64,000 nt of DNA from DYRG01 sp041161065 (GTDB taxonomy: Bacteria > Pseudomonadota > Gammaproteobacteria > Beggiatoales > Beggiatoaceae), in assembly GCA_041161065.1 (NCBI GenBank), contig JBEAVE010000006.1, positions 71,941 through 135,940 on the forward strand, given 5' to 3'. A program made the translations under genes and the position numbers. The notes below the pieces were generated by a model that did no database searches, was not told the DNA's origin, and worked only from the letters and a program-made list of their open reading frames with translations. Numbering within the stretch: position 1 is the first letter of the stretch; each line of letters begins with the position of its first letter. This document shows, piece after piece, positions 18,447-26,580 of the stretch.

Positions 18447-18957
18447 GTTTTTGGGAATGATCGCAATAAGTTGTTGTTTTATTGCACAAAAAGTATCAGC
18501 CGGTGTTGAAGGAGAATGGGTGCGGGTTTCGCATGGTGAAATTCCTGAACACGCTTTTTTACTTGAAAATCAAAGTGTTATCTGCCGCGCACCGCAAAGT
18601 AAAGGCGTTTATCCGGGTTATTTAATCCACGAAAGCCGCGCGTGTATTTTAAATGTCGCAGGACGCGCGGTGAAAGCCATTTTTTACGAAGTGTTATTGG
18701 GTGACAATTATCAATGGCAGCCATTTTCAAGAGGTTACGTTGAAACAATCCCGCCAAACGCCGTGTTAGGCGGCACAGAAGACCCTCATTACGATCGAGC
18801 GTTGTATATTTGTCGTGCAAAAATGCAGCAAAAAGAATGGGTTATTGGAAAATTAAGCAATCCCTTGCGCGGCTGTCAAATTAACCACAACAATCGCGAA
18901 CATAGCAGCTTAGATTTTGAAATCCTCATCTCAACTAGCACCACACAAATGAAATAA
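18436..18957 (+). CDS. Secreted DM9/DUF3421-repeat protein
   Basis: 173-aa protein with a signal peptide (about 1-22, LGMIAISCCFIAQKVSA) and two DM9-like repeats. Each repeat begins IPxxA and ends with a YEVL or FEIL strand (IPEHAFLLENQSVICRA to IFYEVLLG; IPPNAVLGGTEDPHYDRALYICRA to LDFEILIS). DM9 (DUF3421) domains are best known as carbohydrate-binding, pore-related or immune lectin domains in animals and plants; bacterial examples are fewer. The GTG start at 18436 overlaps pheA by 11 bases and gives a proper signal peptide; the ATG at 18457 would shorten it. It has six or more Cys, so disulfides are likely in the periplasm. Function not known. Confidence 0.7.
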   Translation: MQIKFLGMIAISCCFIAQKVSAGVEGEWVRVSHGEIPEHAFLLENQSVICRAPQSKGVYPGYLIHESRACILNVAGRAVKAIFYEVLLGDNYQWQPFSRGYVETIPPNAVLGGTEDPHYDRALYICRAKMQQKEWVIGKLSNPLRGCQINHNNREHSSLDFEILISTSTTQMK

Positions 18958-19010
18958 AGTCTGAGCAAGTTGTTCTCAATTTTATTTCAAATGATGCGCT
19001 CATTTTCTTC

Positions 19011-19607
19011 TTAATTCCTTAATAACAATTGCTCGTGTAATAAACGCAGGGCTTTACCTCGATGACTTAAGGTATTTTTGATTTCTGGAGAAAGCTCTGC
19101 GGAAGAACAATTGTATTCAGGTACATAGAACAACGGATCGTATCCAAAACCATTTGTTCCTTGCGCGGCAAATAAAATCCGTCCTTCCCAACTTCCTTGA
19201 CAAATTAAAGGTGTGGGATCAAGCGCATGGCGCATATAAACGAGCACACACTGATAACGGGCGGTACGTTGTTCTTCGGGAGTTTCTTTGAGTTTTTCTA
19301 ATAATAAAAGGTTATTTTGCTCATCGGTGGCGTTTTCTCCTGCAAACCGTGCAGAATAAATTCCCGGCGCGCCTTGCAATGCGTCGATTTCAATGCCCGA
19401 ATCATCTGCCAATGCGGGCAAATTCGTGGCTTGACAAGCCGCTCGTGCTTTCAAAATAGCGTTTTCAACAAAGGTCAAACCGGTTTCTTCGACAGAAGCA
19501 AGATTGAAATGTCCTTGCGGCAAAACTTCAAATCCCAAATCGGATAACAACGCATTAAATTCGCGCACTTTTCCTGCATTATTGCTCGCCAAAACTAAAG
19601 ATTTCAT
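19011..19607 (-). CDS. rdgB: Non-canonical purine NTP pyrophosphatase (RdgB/HAM1)
   Basis: 198-aa ITP/XTP/dITP pyrophosphatase that removes deaminated purine nucleotides from the pool. The family motifs are all present: SNNAGKVREFNALL at the start, ENAILKARAA, ALADDSGIEIDALQGAPGIYSARFAG, and GTNGFGYDPLFYVPE near the end, with the final SHRGKAL. Length is normal. It is transcribed alone on the minus strand between the DM9 gene (convergent) and miaB (divergent). Confidence 0.97.
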   Translation of the reverse strand: MKSLVLASNNAGKVREFNALLSDLGFEVLPQGHFNLASVEETGLTFVENAILKARAACQATNLPALADDSGIEIDALQGAPGIYSARFAGENATDEQNNLLLLEKLKETPEEQRTARYQCVLVYMRHALDPTPLICQGSWEGRILFAAQGTNGFGYDPLFYVPEYNCSSAELSPEIKNTLSHRGKALRLLHEQLLLRN

Positions 19608-19762
19608 AAATGTCCTTTGTATTCAAAAATAGTGATTATATTCAAAACCTTTGTAAAATAAAAATCACTTTATAATTTCAAATAAAATCAGTGCATTATT
19701 GCATAAAAGACTTAAACTATGGTAAGTTAGGCGTTTTTTGAAGCCGTTTTTACATTTAATCA

Positions 19763-21091
19763 ATGTCTGGAAAAGTTTATATCAAAACCTTTGGTTGTCA
19801 GATGAACGAATATGATTCTGACAAAATGGCGTTAGCATTAGAAACCGCTTACGGTCTGCAACGCACTGATTTACCTGAAAATGCTGACGTTTTATTACTC
19901 AACACTTGCTCAATTCGTGAAAAAGCCCAAGAAAAAGTTTTTTCTCAATTAGGGCAATGGAAAGACCTTAAAAAACAAAACCCTAGCGTAATTATTGGCG
20001 TGGGTGGTTGCGTTGCCAGTCAAGAAGGCGCGGCAATTCGTTCTCGTGCGCCGTTTGTGGATTTGATCTTCGGTCCTCAAACATTACATCGTTTGCCACA
20101 AATGCTTAAAGAAACGCGAGAGAAACATCAAACAATTGTCGACGTTTCTTTCCCCGAAATTGAAAAGTTTGATCATTTGCCAAAACCCCGCGCAGAAGGT
20201 GTAACTGCTTTCGTTTCAATCATGGAAGGTTGTAATAAATATTGCACTTATTGTGTTGTTCCTTATACTCGAGGAACTGAAATCAGTCGTCCTTTTGATG
20301 ATGTATTGCATGAAGTCGCGCAATTGGTCGAGCAAGGTGTAAAAGAAGTTAATTTGTTAGGACAAAATGTTAATGCTTATCAAGGGCTAATGCACAATGG
20401 AGAATATGCGGATTTAGGATTGTTAATTATGTATTTGTCAGAAATAGAGCAACTGGGTAGAATTCGTTATACCACTTCTCACCCGTCAGAAATGACAGAT
20501 GCGTTAATTGAAACCTATTACCATGCGCCCAAATTAGTGAGTCATTTGCATTTGCCGATTCAAAGCGGTTCTGATCGAGTTTTAGCTGCCATGAAACGGG
20601 GTTATACCGCATTAGAATACAAACAAAAAATTCGCAAATTACGTCAAGCACGCCCGAATTTAAGTCTTTCTACGGATATTATTGTAGGCTTCCCTTCAGA
20701 AACCGAGCAAGATTTCCAAAAAACATTAGAACTCATTGAGGAAATCGGCTTTGATCACTCTTTCAGTTTTATGTACAGTGCTCGCCCCGGAACACCCGCC
20801 GCAGAAATGCCTGATTCTATCGATTTAGAAACCAAAAAACGGCGTTTAGCTGAGGTACAAACTCGCTTAAATCAACAAGCTCAACATATCTCTGAGCAAA
20901 TGGTTGGAACAAAGCAAACTATTTTAGTGGAAAAACCCTCGAAAAAAGACCCGCAACAATGGGCAGGACGCACTGAAAATAATCGCGTTGTAAATTTTGT
21001 AGGAACGCCTGATTTGATAGGGCAGTTTGTCACGGTAATCATCACCGAAGCCTTACCTAATTCATTACGCGCAACGCTTGTGGAGCAATAA
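19763..21091 (+). CDS. miaB: tRNA-2-methylthio-N6-dimethylallyladenosine synthase MiaB
   Basis: 442-aa radical-SAM methylthiotransferase that converts i6A37 to ms2i6A37 in tRNAs. The N-terminal UPF0004 domain binds the auxiliary cluster through Cys in FGCQMN, NTCSIREKA and GGCVASQ. The radical-SAM motif is CNKYCTYC, and a TRAM domain (about 375-440) binds RNA. It starts the classical miaB-ybeZ-ybeY-ybeX order, with 6 bases to the next gene. The promoter would lie in the AT-rich 19608-19762 gap shared with the divergent rdgB. Confidence 0.98.
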   Translation: MSGKVYIKTFGCQMNEYDSDKMALALETAYGLQRTDLPENADVLLLNTCSIREKAQEKVFSQLGQWKDLKKQNPSVIIGVGGCVASQEGAAIRSRAPFVDLIFGPQTLHRLPQMLKETREKHQTIVDVSFPEIEKFDHLPKPRAEGVTAFVSIMEGCNKYCTYCVVPYTRGTEISRPFDDVLHEVAQLVEQGVKEVNLLGQNVNAYQGLMHNGEYADLGLLIMYLSEIEQLGRIRYTTSHPSEMTDALIETYYHAPKLVSHLHLPIQSGSDRVLAAMKRGYTALEYKQKIRKLRQARPNLSLSTDIIVGFPSETEQDFQKTLELIEEIGFDHSFSFMYSARPGTPAAEMPDSIDLETKKRRLAEVQTRLNQQAQHISEQMVGTKQTILVEKPSKKDPQQWAGRTENNRVVNFVGTPDLIGQFVTVIITEALPNSLRATLVEQ

Positions 21092-21097
21092 AATCAT

Positions 21098-22078
21098 TTG
21101 AATACCGACATAATATCCCAAGATATTACCTTAAATCCTGTTAATAATCAGCGGTTAGCAAATCTTTGTGGACAATTTAATGAACATTTGCGACAAATAG
21201 AGCAACGTTTTGGTGTTGAAATCAATCAACGCGGACACCATTTTAAAGTAATTGGTGCATTTCAATCTGTTTTAGAAGTCGTAGAATTATTAAAGAAACT
21301 ATACGATGCAACGCTTCAAGAAACCCTCAATCGGGAGCTAATTCATTTGTTTTCTCAACCTGCTAGTCTTGTTACCCATTTTTCTCACAATGAATCATCT
21401 CATCAAGATGAAATAAGTGTGAAAACAAAACGCGGTTTTATTAAAGGACGGGGCTCAAATCAAACCCGTTATATTCAAAACATTTTAAGTCATGATATTA
21501 ACTTTGGAATTGGTCCGGCAGGAACTGGTAAAACTTATTTAGCGGTTGCTTGTGCTGTTGAAGCCTTAGAAAAAGAAAGCGTGCGGCGATTAGTTTTAGT
21601 GCGCCCAGCCGTTGAAGCAGGTGAGAAACTAGGATTTCTACCCGGAGATTTGGTTCAAAAGGTTGATCCTTATTTGCGACCTTTATATGATGCGTTATTT
21701 GAAATGCTCGGTTTTGATCGGGTTACAAAGTTATTAGAACGCAATATTATTGAGGTTGCACCGCTGGCTTATATGCGGGGAAGAACATTGAATGAATCTT
21801 TTATTATTTTGGACGAAGCACAGAACACCACTATTGATCAAATGAAAATGTTTCTAACACGCATTGGATTTGGTTCAACAGCGGTGATTACAGGTGATGT
21901 AACACAAGTGGATTTGCCGCGTGAAAGAAAATCGGGTTTGCGCCACGTAATTGATGTATTGCATGAAGTGGAAGGCATTAGCTTTTCATTTCTAACGTCG
22001 CAAGATGTGGTTCGACACCCTTTGGTTGCAAAGATTATCGATGCGTATGAACGGGTAGAAAAGAAACGCGATTTATGA
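21098..22078 (+). CDS. ybeZ: PhoH-like ATPase YbeZ
   Basis: 326-aa PhoH-family P-loop ATPase, part of the RNA/ribosome maturation set with YbeY. An N-terminal KH-like segment (about 20-85) precedes the ATPase with Walker A GPAGTGKTYLA, LVRPAVEAGEKLGFLPGD, Walker B FIILDEAQNT, and VITGDVTQVDLP. The likely start is the TTG at 21098, six bases after the miaB stop, with no better codon close by. Its stop overlaps the ybeY ATG (ATGA), so translation is coupled. Confidence 0.95.
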   Translation: MNTDIISQDITLNPVNNQRLANLCGQFNEHLRQIEQRFGVEINQRGHHFKVIGAFQSVLEVVELLKKLYDATLQETLNRELIHLFSQPASLVTHFSHNESSHQDEISVKTKRGFIKGRGSNQTRYIQNILSHDINFGIGPAGTGKTYLAVACAVEALEKESVRRLVLVRPAVEAGEKLGFLPGDLVQKVDPYLRPLYDALFEMLGFDRVTKLLERNIIEVAPLAYMRGRTLNESFIILDEAQNTTIDQMKMFLTRIGFGSTAVITGDVTQVDLPRERKSGLRHVIDVLHEVEGISFSFLTSQDVVRHPLVAKIIDAYERVEKKRDL

Positions 22079-22536
22079 ATATAGAACTTGATTTACAACT
22101 GGTAGCAACTTTTCCTTATTTACCCAGTGAAAAGCTATTTTATGATTGGGTAGAAAAAACATTAGAACTTGTCCAATTTCCAACAGAAGAACCCCCACAA
22201 TTAACTATTCGAATTGTTGATCGAGCAGAAGGATTAGAATTAAATCAAACATGGCGACATAAGAACTATGCAACTAATGTTTTATCTTTTCCATTTGATG
22301 CGCCGCCAGAAGTGGATATTCCGTTGTTAGGTGATATTGTGATTTGTGCGCCGGTTGTTTTTGAAGAATCTGTAGAGCAACAGAAAGCGATTGAACACCA
22401 TTTTGCGCATTTAACAATTCATGGCGTATTGCATTTGTTAGGTTATGATCATATTGAGGAAAAAGAGGCGGAAGAAATGGAAACACTAGAAATAAAAATT
22501 TTAGGGGCTTTAGCGATTTCAAATCCGTACCTGTGA
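22075..22536 (+). CDS. ybeY: Endoribonuclease YbeY (16S rRNA maturation)
   Basis: 153-aa metal-dependent endoribonuclease needed for 16S rRNA 3'-end maturation and ribosome quality control. The zinc site is in the C-terminal HGVLHLLGYDH motif, and TNVLSFPFD and LLGDIVIC are the other family hallmarks. The ATG overlaps the ybeZ stop and its own stop overlaps the ybeX GTG (GTGA), so the three are translationally coupled. Confidence 0.96.
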   Translation: MNIELDLQLVATFPYLPSEKLFYDWVEKTLELVQFPTEEPPQLTIRIVDRAEGLELNQTWRHKNYATNVLSFPFDAPPEVDIPLLGDIVICAPVVFEESVEQQKAIEHHFAHLTIHGVLHLLGYDHIEEKEAEEMETLEIKILGALAISNPYL

Positions 22537-23369
22537 ATGATATGAAAGCAGCGACAACTTTATTTCTACAAAATAGATTAAACCAGTTTTTAGATTTACC
22601 CAATGATCGGGAACACTTGTTATCTATTTTACAAAATGCGCGCCGTAAAAATTTGATTGCATTAGATGCCATGAAAATGATGGAAGGTGCATTGCAAGTT
22701 TCTCAAACACACGTTCATGAAATTATGACACCGCGTGCGCAAATGATTGTTATTTCTCAAAATGATCGACCAGAAGATTTTTTATCAACGGTTATTAATT
22801 CCCAACATTCACGATTTCCAGTGATTGGAGAAAGCCGTGATGAAGTGGTAGGCATTTTGTTAGCAAAAGATTTACTCAGCTATTTAGTTGAAGAAAAAGA
22901 TAGTCGGCATTTTAATATGCGAGATTTGCTACGTCCTGCGTTTTTTATTCCTGAGAGCAAACGATTAGATGTTTTATTACGTGAATTTAGAACAAATCGT
23001 AATCATATGGCGATAATTGTTGATGAATATGCGGGGGTTGCGGGATTGGTCACTATTGAGGACGTAATTGAAGAAATTGTGGGTAATATTGAAGATGAAT
23101 ATGATTTAGAAGAAGCGGTTTATATTAAACCTCGAGAAGAAGGATTTTACACGGTAAGAGCATTAACGCCCGTTGAAATATTTAATCAGTATTTCAAAGT
23201 TAATTTTAGTGATGCTGAATTTGATACGATTGGAGGCATTTTAACGCAAACATTTGGTTATTTGCCAAAACGGGGAGAAACGTTAGAATTAAAGGGTTTG
23301 AATTTTGAGGTTGTTCGAGCGGATAAGAAACGTTTGCATTTGCTGCGTGTGCATCAGGTAATTCCTTAG
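22533..23369 (+). CDS. ybeX: CBS-domain protein YbeX/CorC
   Basis: 278-aa cytosolic protein of the CorC/YbeX family, linked to ribosome metabolism and magnesium or cobalt handling. Two CBS domains (about 65-185: MTPRAQMIVISQND, HSRFPVIGESRDEVVGILLAKDLL, VDEYAGVAGLVTIEDVIEEIVG) are followed by the CorC_HlyC domain (about 205-275, FNQYFKVNFSDAEFDTIGGILTQTFGYLPKRGE). The start is GTG, overlapping ybeY. The usual next gene, lnt, is not here; a Roadblock gene follows after 55 bases with its own AGGGAGA site. Confidence 0.94.
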   Translation: MNDMKAATTLFLQNRLNQFLDLPNDREHLLSILQNARRKNLIALDAMKMMEGALQVSQTHVHEIMTPRAQMIVISQNDRPEDFLSTVINSQHSRFPVIGESRDEVVGILLAKDLLSYLVEEKDSRHFNMRDLLRPAFFIPESKRLDVLLREFRTNRNHMAIIVDEYAGVAGLVTIEDVIEEIVGNIEDEYDLEEAVYIKPREEGFYTVRALTPVEIFNQYFKVNFSDAEFDTIGGILTQTFGYLPKRGETLELKGLNFEVVRADKKRLHLLRVHQVIP

Positions 23370-23424
23370 GCATTGTTTTTGCTGTATCCTTACAATTTTT
23401 ATATCATTTTTAGGGAGAAAAGTC

Positions 23425-23787
23425 ATGCGTGAAGAAGTGATTTCCACGATATTACATCAACTTAATGGCAGCTCTGCCGATATTGAAGCCTCTGCGGTGA
23501 TTTCAATCGATGGGCTGGTCATCGCGTCGTTGTTGCCGAAAAGCATAGACGAAGACCGCTTGGGCGCGATGGCGGCGGCAATGCTGTCATTGGGCGAACG
23601 CACTGCCGAGGAATTGGCACGCGGCGACCTCGAACAAGTCCTCATCAAAGGCAGCAAAGGGTACGTTTTAATGGCGCACGCCGGCGAAGATACCGTCATC
23701 TGCGTCATCGCCAAATCCACCGCTAAACTCGGAATGGTGTTCTTAGATGTGAAGCGTAGTGCCGAAGCAATTGCTAAGACATTGTAA
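23425..23787 (+). CDS. Roadblock/LC7 domain protein (MglB/CvnB-like)
   Basis: 120-aa Roadblock/LC7 protein. The fold's sequence pattern is clear: IEASAVISIDGLVIASLLP, LGAMAAAMLSLGERTAEELARG, QVLIKGSKGYVLMAHAGEDTVICVIA and the final helix LGMVFLDVKRSAEAIAKTL. Roadblock proteins act as activators or partners of small Ras-like GTPases, such as MglB for MglA and CvnB for CvnD. A small GTPase of the COG2229 kind lies three genes downstream on the same strand, so a functional pair is a fair inference. It is preceded by a good ribosome-binding site, AGGGAGA. Confidence 0.88.
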   Translation: MREEVISTILHQLNGSSADIEASAVISIDGLVIASLLPKSIDEDRLGAMAAAMLSLGERTAEELARGDLEQVLIKGSKGYVLMAHAGEDTVICVIAKSTAKLGMVFLDVKRSAEAIAKTL

Positions 23788-23815
23788 TAACTAACTTAAT
23801 TTAAGGAGTCATTCT

Positions 23816-24175
23816 ATGGCGGGCAAAGCATTTTTCCTCATTCGCATTAACGATCACGTGCAATATCTGAAGAAAATTAATCGTACATTAGACGGGCAGG
23901 ATACTTTTCAAGGTTGCAGTCATTCTGAGTGCAAATTAGGCAAATGGATTTACGGTGAAGGAGAAAGCGAAGTTGCTGCATTAAATAATCCTCGAGCAAT
24001 AGAACTTTTTGAAGCCCTCAAAGAACCCCATCTGCAATTTCACAACATGAGCCAACTTGCTTTAGAAAAAAACCTCGCCGGCGATAAGATCGGCGCGCAA
24101 CAAGCCATCACAGAAATGCACAAACTTTCAACTATTGTTTATAACAGGCTATTAGATTTAGATAAAATAGCTTAA
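23816..24175 (+). CDS. Stand-alone CZB (chemoreceptor zinc-binding) domain protein
   Basis: 119-aa protein consisting of one CZB domain. The zinc ligands of the family can be matched: His in RINDHVQYLKKI, the Cys of GCSHSECKLGKWIYGEG, and the two His of PHLQFHNM. CZB domains are usually attached to chemoreceptors or diguanylate cyclases, where they sense zinc or hypochlorous acid. Here the domain is free, between a Roadblock gene and a pseudo-receiver gene, so it may be the input of the small-GTPase module. It has a strong AAGGAG site before the ATG. Confidence 0.85.
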   Translation: MAGKAFFLIRINDHVQYLKKINRTLDGQDTFQGCSHSECKLGKWIYGEGESEVAALNNPRAIELFEALKEPHLQFHNMSQLALEKNLAGDKIGAQQAITEMHKLSTIVYNRLLDLDKIA

Positions 24176-24182
24176 CTTTTTT

Positions 24183-24216
24183 CTTTCTCCAAACGACATG
24201 GGTAATTTGGAGAAAG
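24183..24216 (+). other. Perfect 11-bp hairpin between the CZB gene and the next gene
   Basis: Perfect inverted repeat CTTTCTCCAAA (24183-24193) / TTTGGAGAAAG (24206-24216) with a 12-base loop. It ends 13 bases before the downstream ATG, and the GAGGA ribosome-binding site follows directly. No T-run follows, so it is not a standard terminator. It could be an mRNA stabiliser, processing site or translational control element inside the cluster. Confidence 0.6.
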
Positions 24217-24229
24217 TGAGGACTCTCCT

Positions 24230-25393
24230 ATGAAGAAAAATACCATCAATATTTGTGCAGTGGGTTTAGAAATCCAGTTTGAAAAAATGCTTCATTGGGT
24301 GTTTGAACACAAAGCAAATAACTTTGTACTGTCGTCAGAAGAAAACGCCGATGCTTGCATTTTTGATTTCGATAGTTTGCACGCCAAAGAACGCTGGCAC
24401 ACTTACCGCAAACATTATCCACACCTTCCCGCCATTATTTTGTCATTGCATGATAACGTGCCTGAGAAACAGTTTTTTATTAAGAAACCCGCCGAGCTTG
24501 ACCAATTTATTAATGTATTACATAAATTAGAGAAAGTGGTTATACAAAATCGCCGATCCCTCCCGATAAAAAACGATTTACCACCCCCCAAAGAAGAACT
24601 CATTTTAAGAATTCGCTCTTCCGAAAAAAAATCGCTTCATCAAGCAAATAAAACATTTGGAAATGAACAGCTTAAAACCTTGTCGAATTATGCAGAATCT
24701 TCCGTTTGCGGATTTGAATCGGATATCAATCCACAAGATGAACAGGCGGTTTTAAAAGTTAGTTATGAGCGGTCGAGACGCTTGCAAGGTTTGATAGAAA
24801 AATCCTTAGAAACGGCTAAAAATAGTGGTTGTGTTAATCGTTTGAAAGGCACAATGGGAGAACTCTTGCTTGATCCTCTGAATCAGCGCGTGTTGTGCGG
24901 CGTTAAAGAACAAACTTTGAACAGTTTAATGCTGCTGCCGGCAAAAAATCTCGCTATAGAAACCCAATTACTTTCTCCAAATCAAGCCAAAGAATACATT
25001 AAAACCTCTAATATCCCTTTTCATTATGAAAAACTAGATGCTTTTCTTTGGAAAGTAGCGATTTTAACTGCTCACGGAAGAGTACCCACCGGAACAGACT
25101 TAAATGCCCCCGTTATTCTCATGCGATGGGCTAATTTTACTCGTTTGATGATTACGCCTTATGCTTTACAAATCAATGCGTTATGGTCTGATTCGCCTTA
25201 TTCTTTAATAGAAACCGCCGCTTTACTAAAAATCCCCCAGCGTTATGTTTTTTCATTGTACAGTGCAATGTTTGCGCTTAATTTAGCGTGCGTCACTTCT
25301 AATATTTCTCCGCATAAGAAACGGACGCTTTCAACCATTTCTCCAGAAAAACGGGGCTTATTTCAACGTTTATTAGCAAAACTGTCTTTTTAG
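24230..25393 (+). CDS. Pseudo-receiver protein with C-terminal winged-helix-like region
   Basis: 387-aa protein I cannot assign to a named family. Residues about 5-105 look like a receiver domain: an alternating beta/alpha pattern, DACIFDFDS in the place of the phospho-Asp strand, LPAIILSL for the next strand and IKKPAELDQFINVLHKL for the conserved Lys-Pro and last helix. The acidic pair at the start is missing, so phosphorylation is doubtful. The middle (about 105-200) looks disordered. Residues about 230-370 contain YSLIETAALLKIPQRYVFSLYSAMFALNLACV, a winged-helix-like tail. A GTPase gene starts 6 bases after the stop, so the two act together by inference, in the place of the DUF742 partner in conservons. 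Confidence 0.6.
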   Translation: MKKNTINICAVGLEIQFEKMLHWVFEHKANNFVLSSEENADACIFDFDSLHAKERWHTYRKHYPHLPAIILSLHDNVPEKQFFIKKPAELDQFINVLHKLEKVVIQNRRSLPIKNDLPPPKEELILRIRSSEKKSLHQANKTFGNEQLKTLSNYAESSVCGFESDINPQDEQAVLKVSYERSRRLQGLIEKSLETAKNSGCVNRLKGTMGELLLDPLNQRVLCGVKEQTLNSLMLLPAKNLAIETQLLSPNQAKEYIKTSNIPFHYEKLDAFLWKVAILTAHGRVPTGTDLNAPVILMRWANFTRLMITPYALQINALWSDSPYSLIETAALLKIPQRYVFSLYSAMFALNLACVTSNISPHKKRTLSTISPEKRGLFQRLLAKLSF

Positions 25394-25398
25394 AAACC

Positions 25399-25932
25399 AT
25401 GAGCGATTACAAAATTATTTTTACCGGTCCAACAGGCGCGGGCAAATCAACTGCGATCGCCGCCTTGAGCGATGTGCCCCCCGTTAAAACTGAAGCAAAG
25501 TCCAAAGAAACAATAGGTTACGTCGGAAAAAACGGGATCACCGTCGCACTAGATTACGGGATTTTGAAATTGTCCGATCACGATAAAGTGCATTTGTTCG
25601 GCACGCCGGGACAGGAACGCTTTGATTTTATGTGGGATATTTTGACGGAGGGCGGATTGGGGCTTATTTTGTTGATCAACAACACCCGACCTGATCCTTT
25701 GCAAGATATGACATTTTTTTTACAGGCTTTTCAAGGATTTATCAGCAAAACAAAACTGGCGGTCGGCATCACTCGAATGGATTTGCAAGCCACGCCCACG
25801 TTGGAGGATTTTCACCAAATCCTGCGTGAACACCACTTGAATCCTCCGTTGTTTGAAATAGACGCGCGCTCAAAACACGACATTACGTTGTTATTGCAGG
25901 CGTTGCTGTATTCGTTGGATTGCGGATTGTAA
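25399..25932 (+). CDS. Small Ras-like GTPase (COG2229/CvnD type)
   Basis: 177-aa small GTPase. G1 is FTGPTGAGKST, a G2-region Thr follows in KETIGYVG, G3 is FGTPGQERFDFMWD and G4 is the variant TRMD in place of NKxD (AVGITRMDLQ), as in many COG2229 proteins; a G5-like EIDARSKHD is near the end. It most likely acts as a GTP-dependent switch with the Roadblock protein encoded 1.6 kb upstream. It is the last gene of the cluster and is followed by a terminator shared with the convergent lipoprotein gene. Confidence 0.85.
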   Translation: MSDYKIIFTGPTGAGKSTAIAALSDVPPVKTEAKSKETIGYVGKNGITVALDYGILKLSDHDKVHLFGTPGQERFDFMWDILTEGGLGLILLINNTRPDPLQDMTFFLQAFQGFISKTKLAVGITRMDLQATPTLEDFHQILREHHLNPPLFEIDARSKHDITLLLQALLYSLDCGL

Positions 25933-25953
25933 AACAAGAGGAAAACAAAAAAG

Positions 25954-25988
25954 AAAAAAGGCGCTGCTTTTAAAACAACGCCTTTTTT
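25954..25988. terminator. Bidirectional intrinsic terminator
   Basis: Inverted repeat AAAAAAGGCG (25954-25963) / CGCCTTTTTT (25979-25988). It gives a GC-containing stem with a T-run on either strand, between the plus-strand GTPase gene and the minus-strand lipoprotein gene. Confidence 0.8.
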
Positions 25989-26005
25989 AGCTACCAATAA
26001 GGAGA

Positions 26006-26368
26006 TTATTGTGCGGGATTTGCAGCAGGTGCAGGCTCAACAGCTTTGGCTTTAGCTTTTTTAGCCTTTTTGCTGTATTTTTTCTTAGCTTTTTTGCCTT
26101 TTTTAGACTTTTTGCCTTTTTTAGACTTTTTGCTCTTCTTAGCTTTTTTCGCAGGCATTTCTTCTACGATTTTAGCTCTAGGAGCTGGGACTGCTTCAGA
26201 TTTTACCGCAGGAGCTACAGGAGCAACTGGGGTAGCTTTTTCTACTTTGGTAGTAGCTTCAGCTTTAGGAGCGTCTTCAGGTTTTGCAGTTTTGCTGCAA
26301 GCACCAACTAACAACAACGCAGCAATACTAACTGCTGCACCAAGTAATTTAAGAGATTTGCTTAACAT
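26006..26368 (-). CDS. Lipoprotein with long Lys/Ala-rich basic tail
   Basis: 120-aa predicted lipoprotein. The start at 26368 (MLSKSLKLLGAAVSIAALL) gives a signal peptide with lipobox LVGAC; an upstream in-frame ATG at 26452 would put 28 unneeded residues before it. A GGAG site lies 10 bases before the chosen ATG. After the Cys come a Pro/Ala/Val linker and a very basic stretch of KKAKKSKKSKKGKK type repeats (about residues 76-106), ending AVEPAPAANPAQ. The tail is like a histone H1 or bacterial Hc1 tail, but the lipobox places it outside the cytoplasm, so it may bind anionic polymers such as LPS, peptidoglycan, polyphosphate or extracellular DNA (inference). Confidence 0.75.
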   Translation of the reverse strand: MLSKSLKLLGAAVSIAALLLVGACSKTAKPEDAPKAEATTKVEKATPVAPVAPAVKSEAVPAPRAKIVEEMPAKKAKKSKKSKKGKKSKKGKKAKKKYSKKAKKAKAKAVEPAPAANPAQ

Positions 26369-26580
26369 TAACGAAATTTCTCCATGCACGGGGTTGTGAT
26401 CAAAAATGCAACATACTCGCTGGTGAGCTTGTATGCTACGCCCTTGAAGCAATTGTACGCTTCAGGTGTTAAGATTTTGGCACAATAGCTTATTTAACGC
26501 AAGTGAAAAGTTTAATTTTTTTGAATCGGGGGGCAGCGATCGGGTTGTCCCAATTTCCCTAAAACCTAGATATTTATCAA

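Noticed and set aside
26009..26399. Two plus-strand Phe/Leu-rich open frames
   Set aside because: They are the antisense image of the Lys-rich lipoprotein codons (AAA/AAG read as TTT/CTT), not genes.
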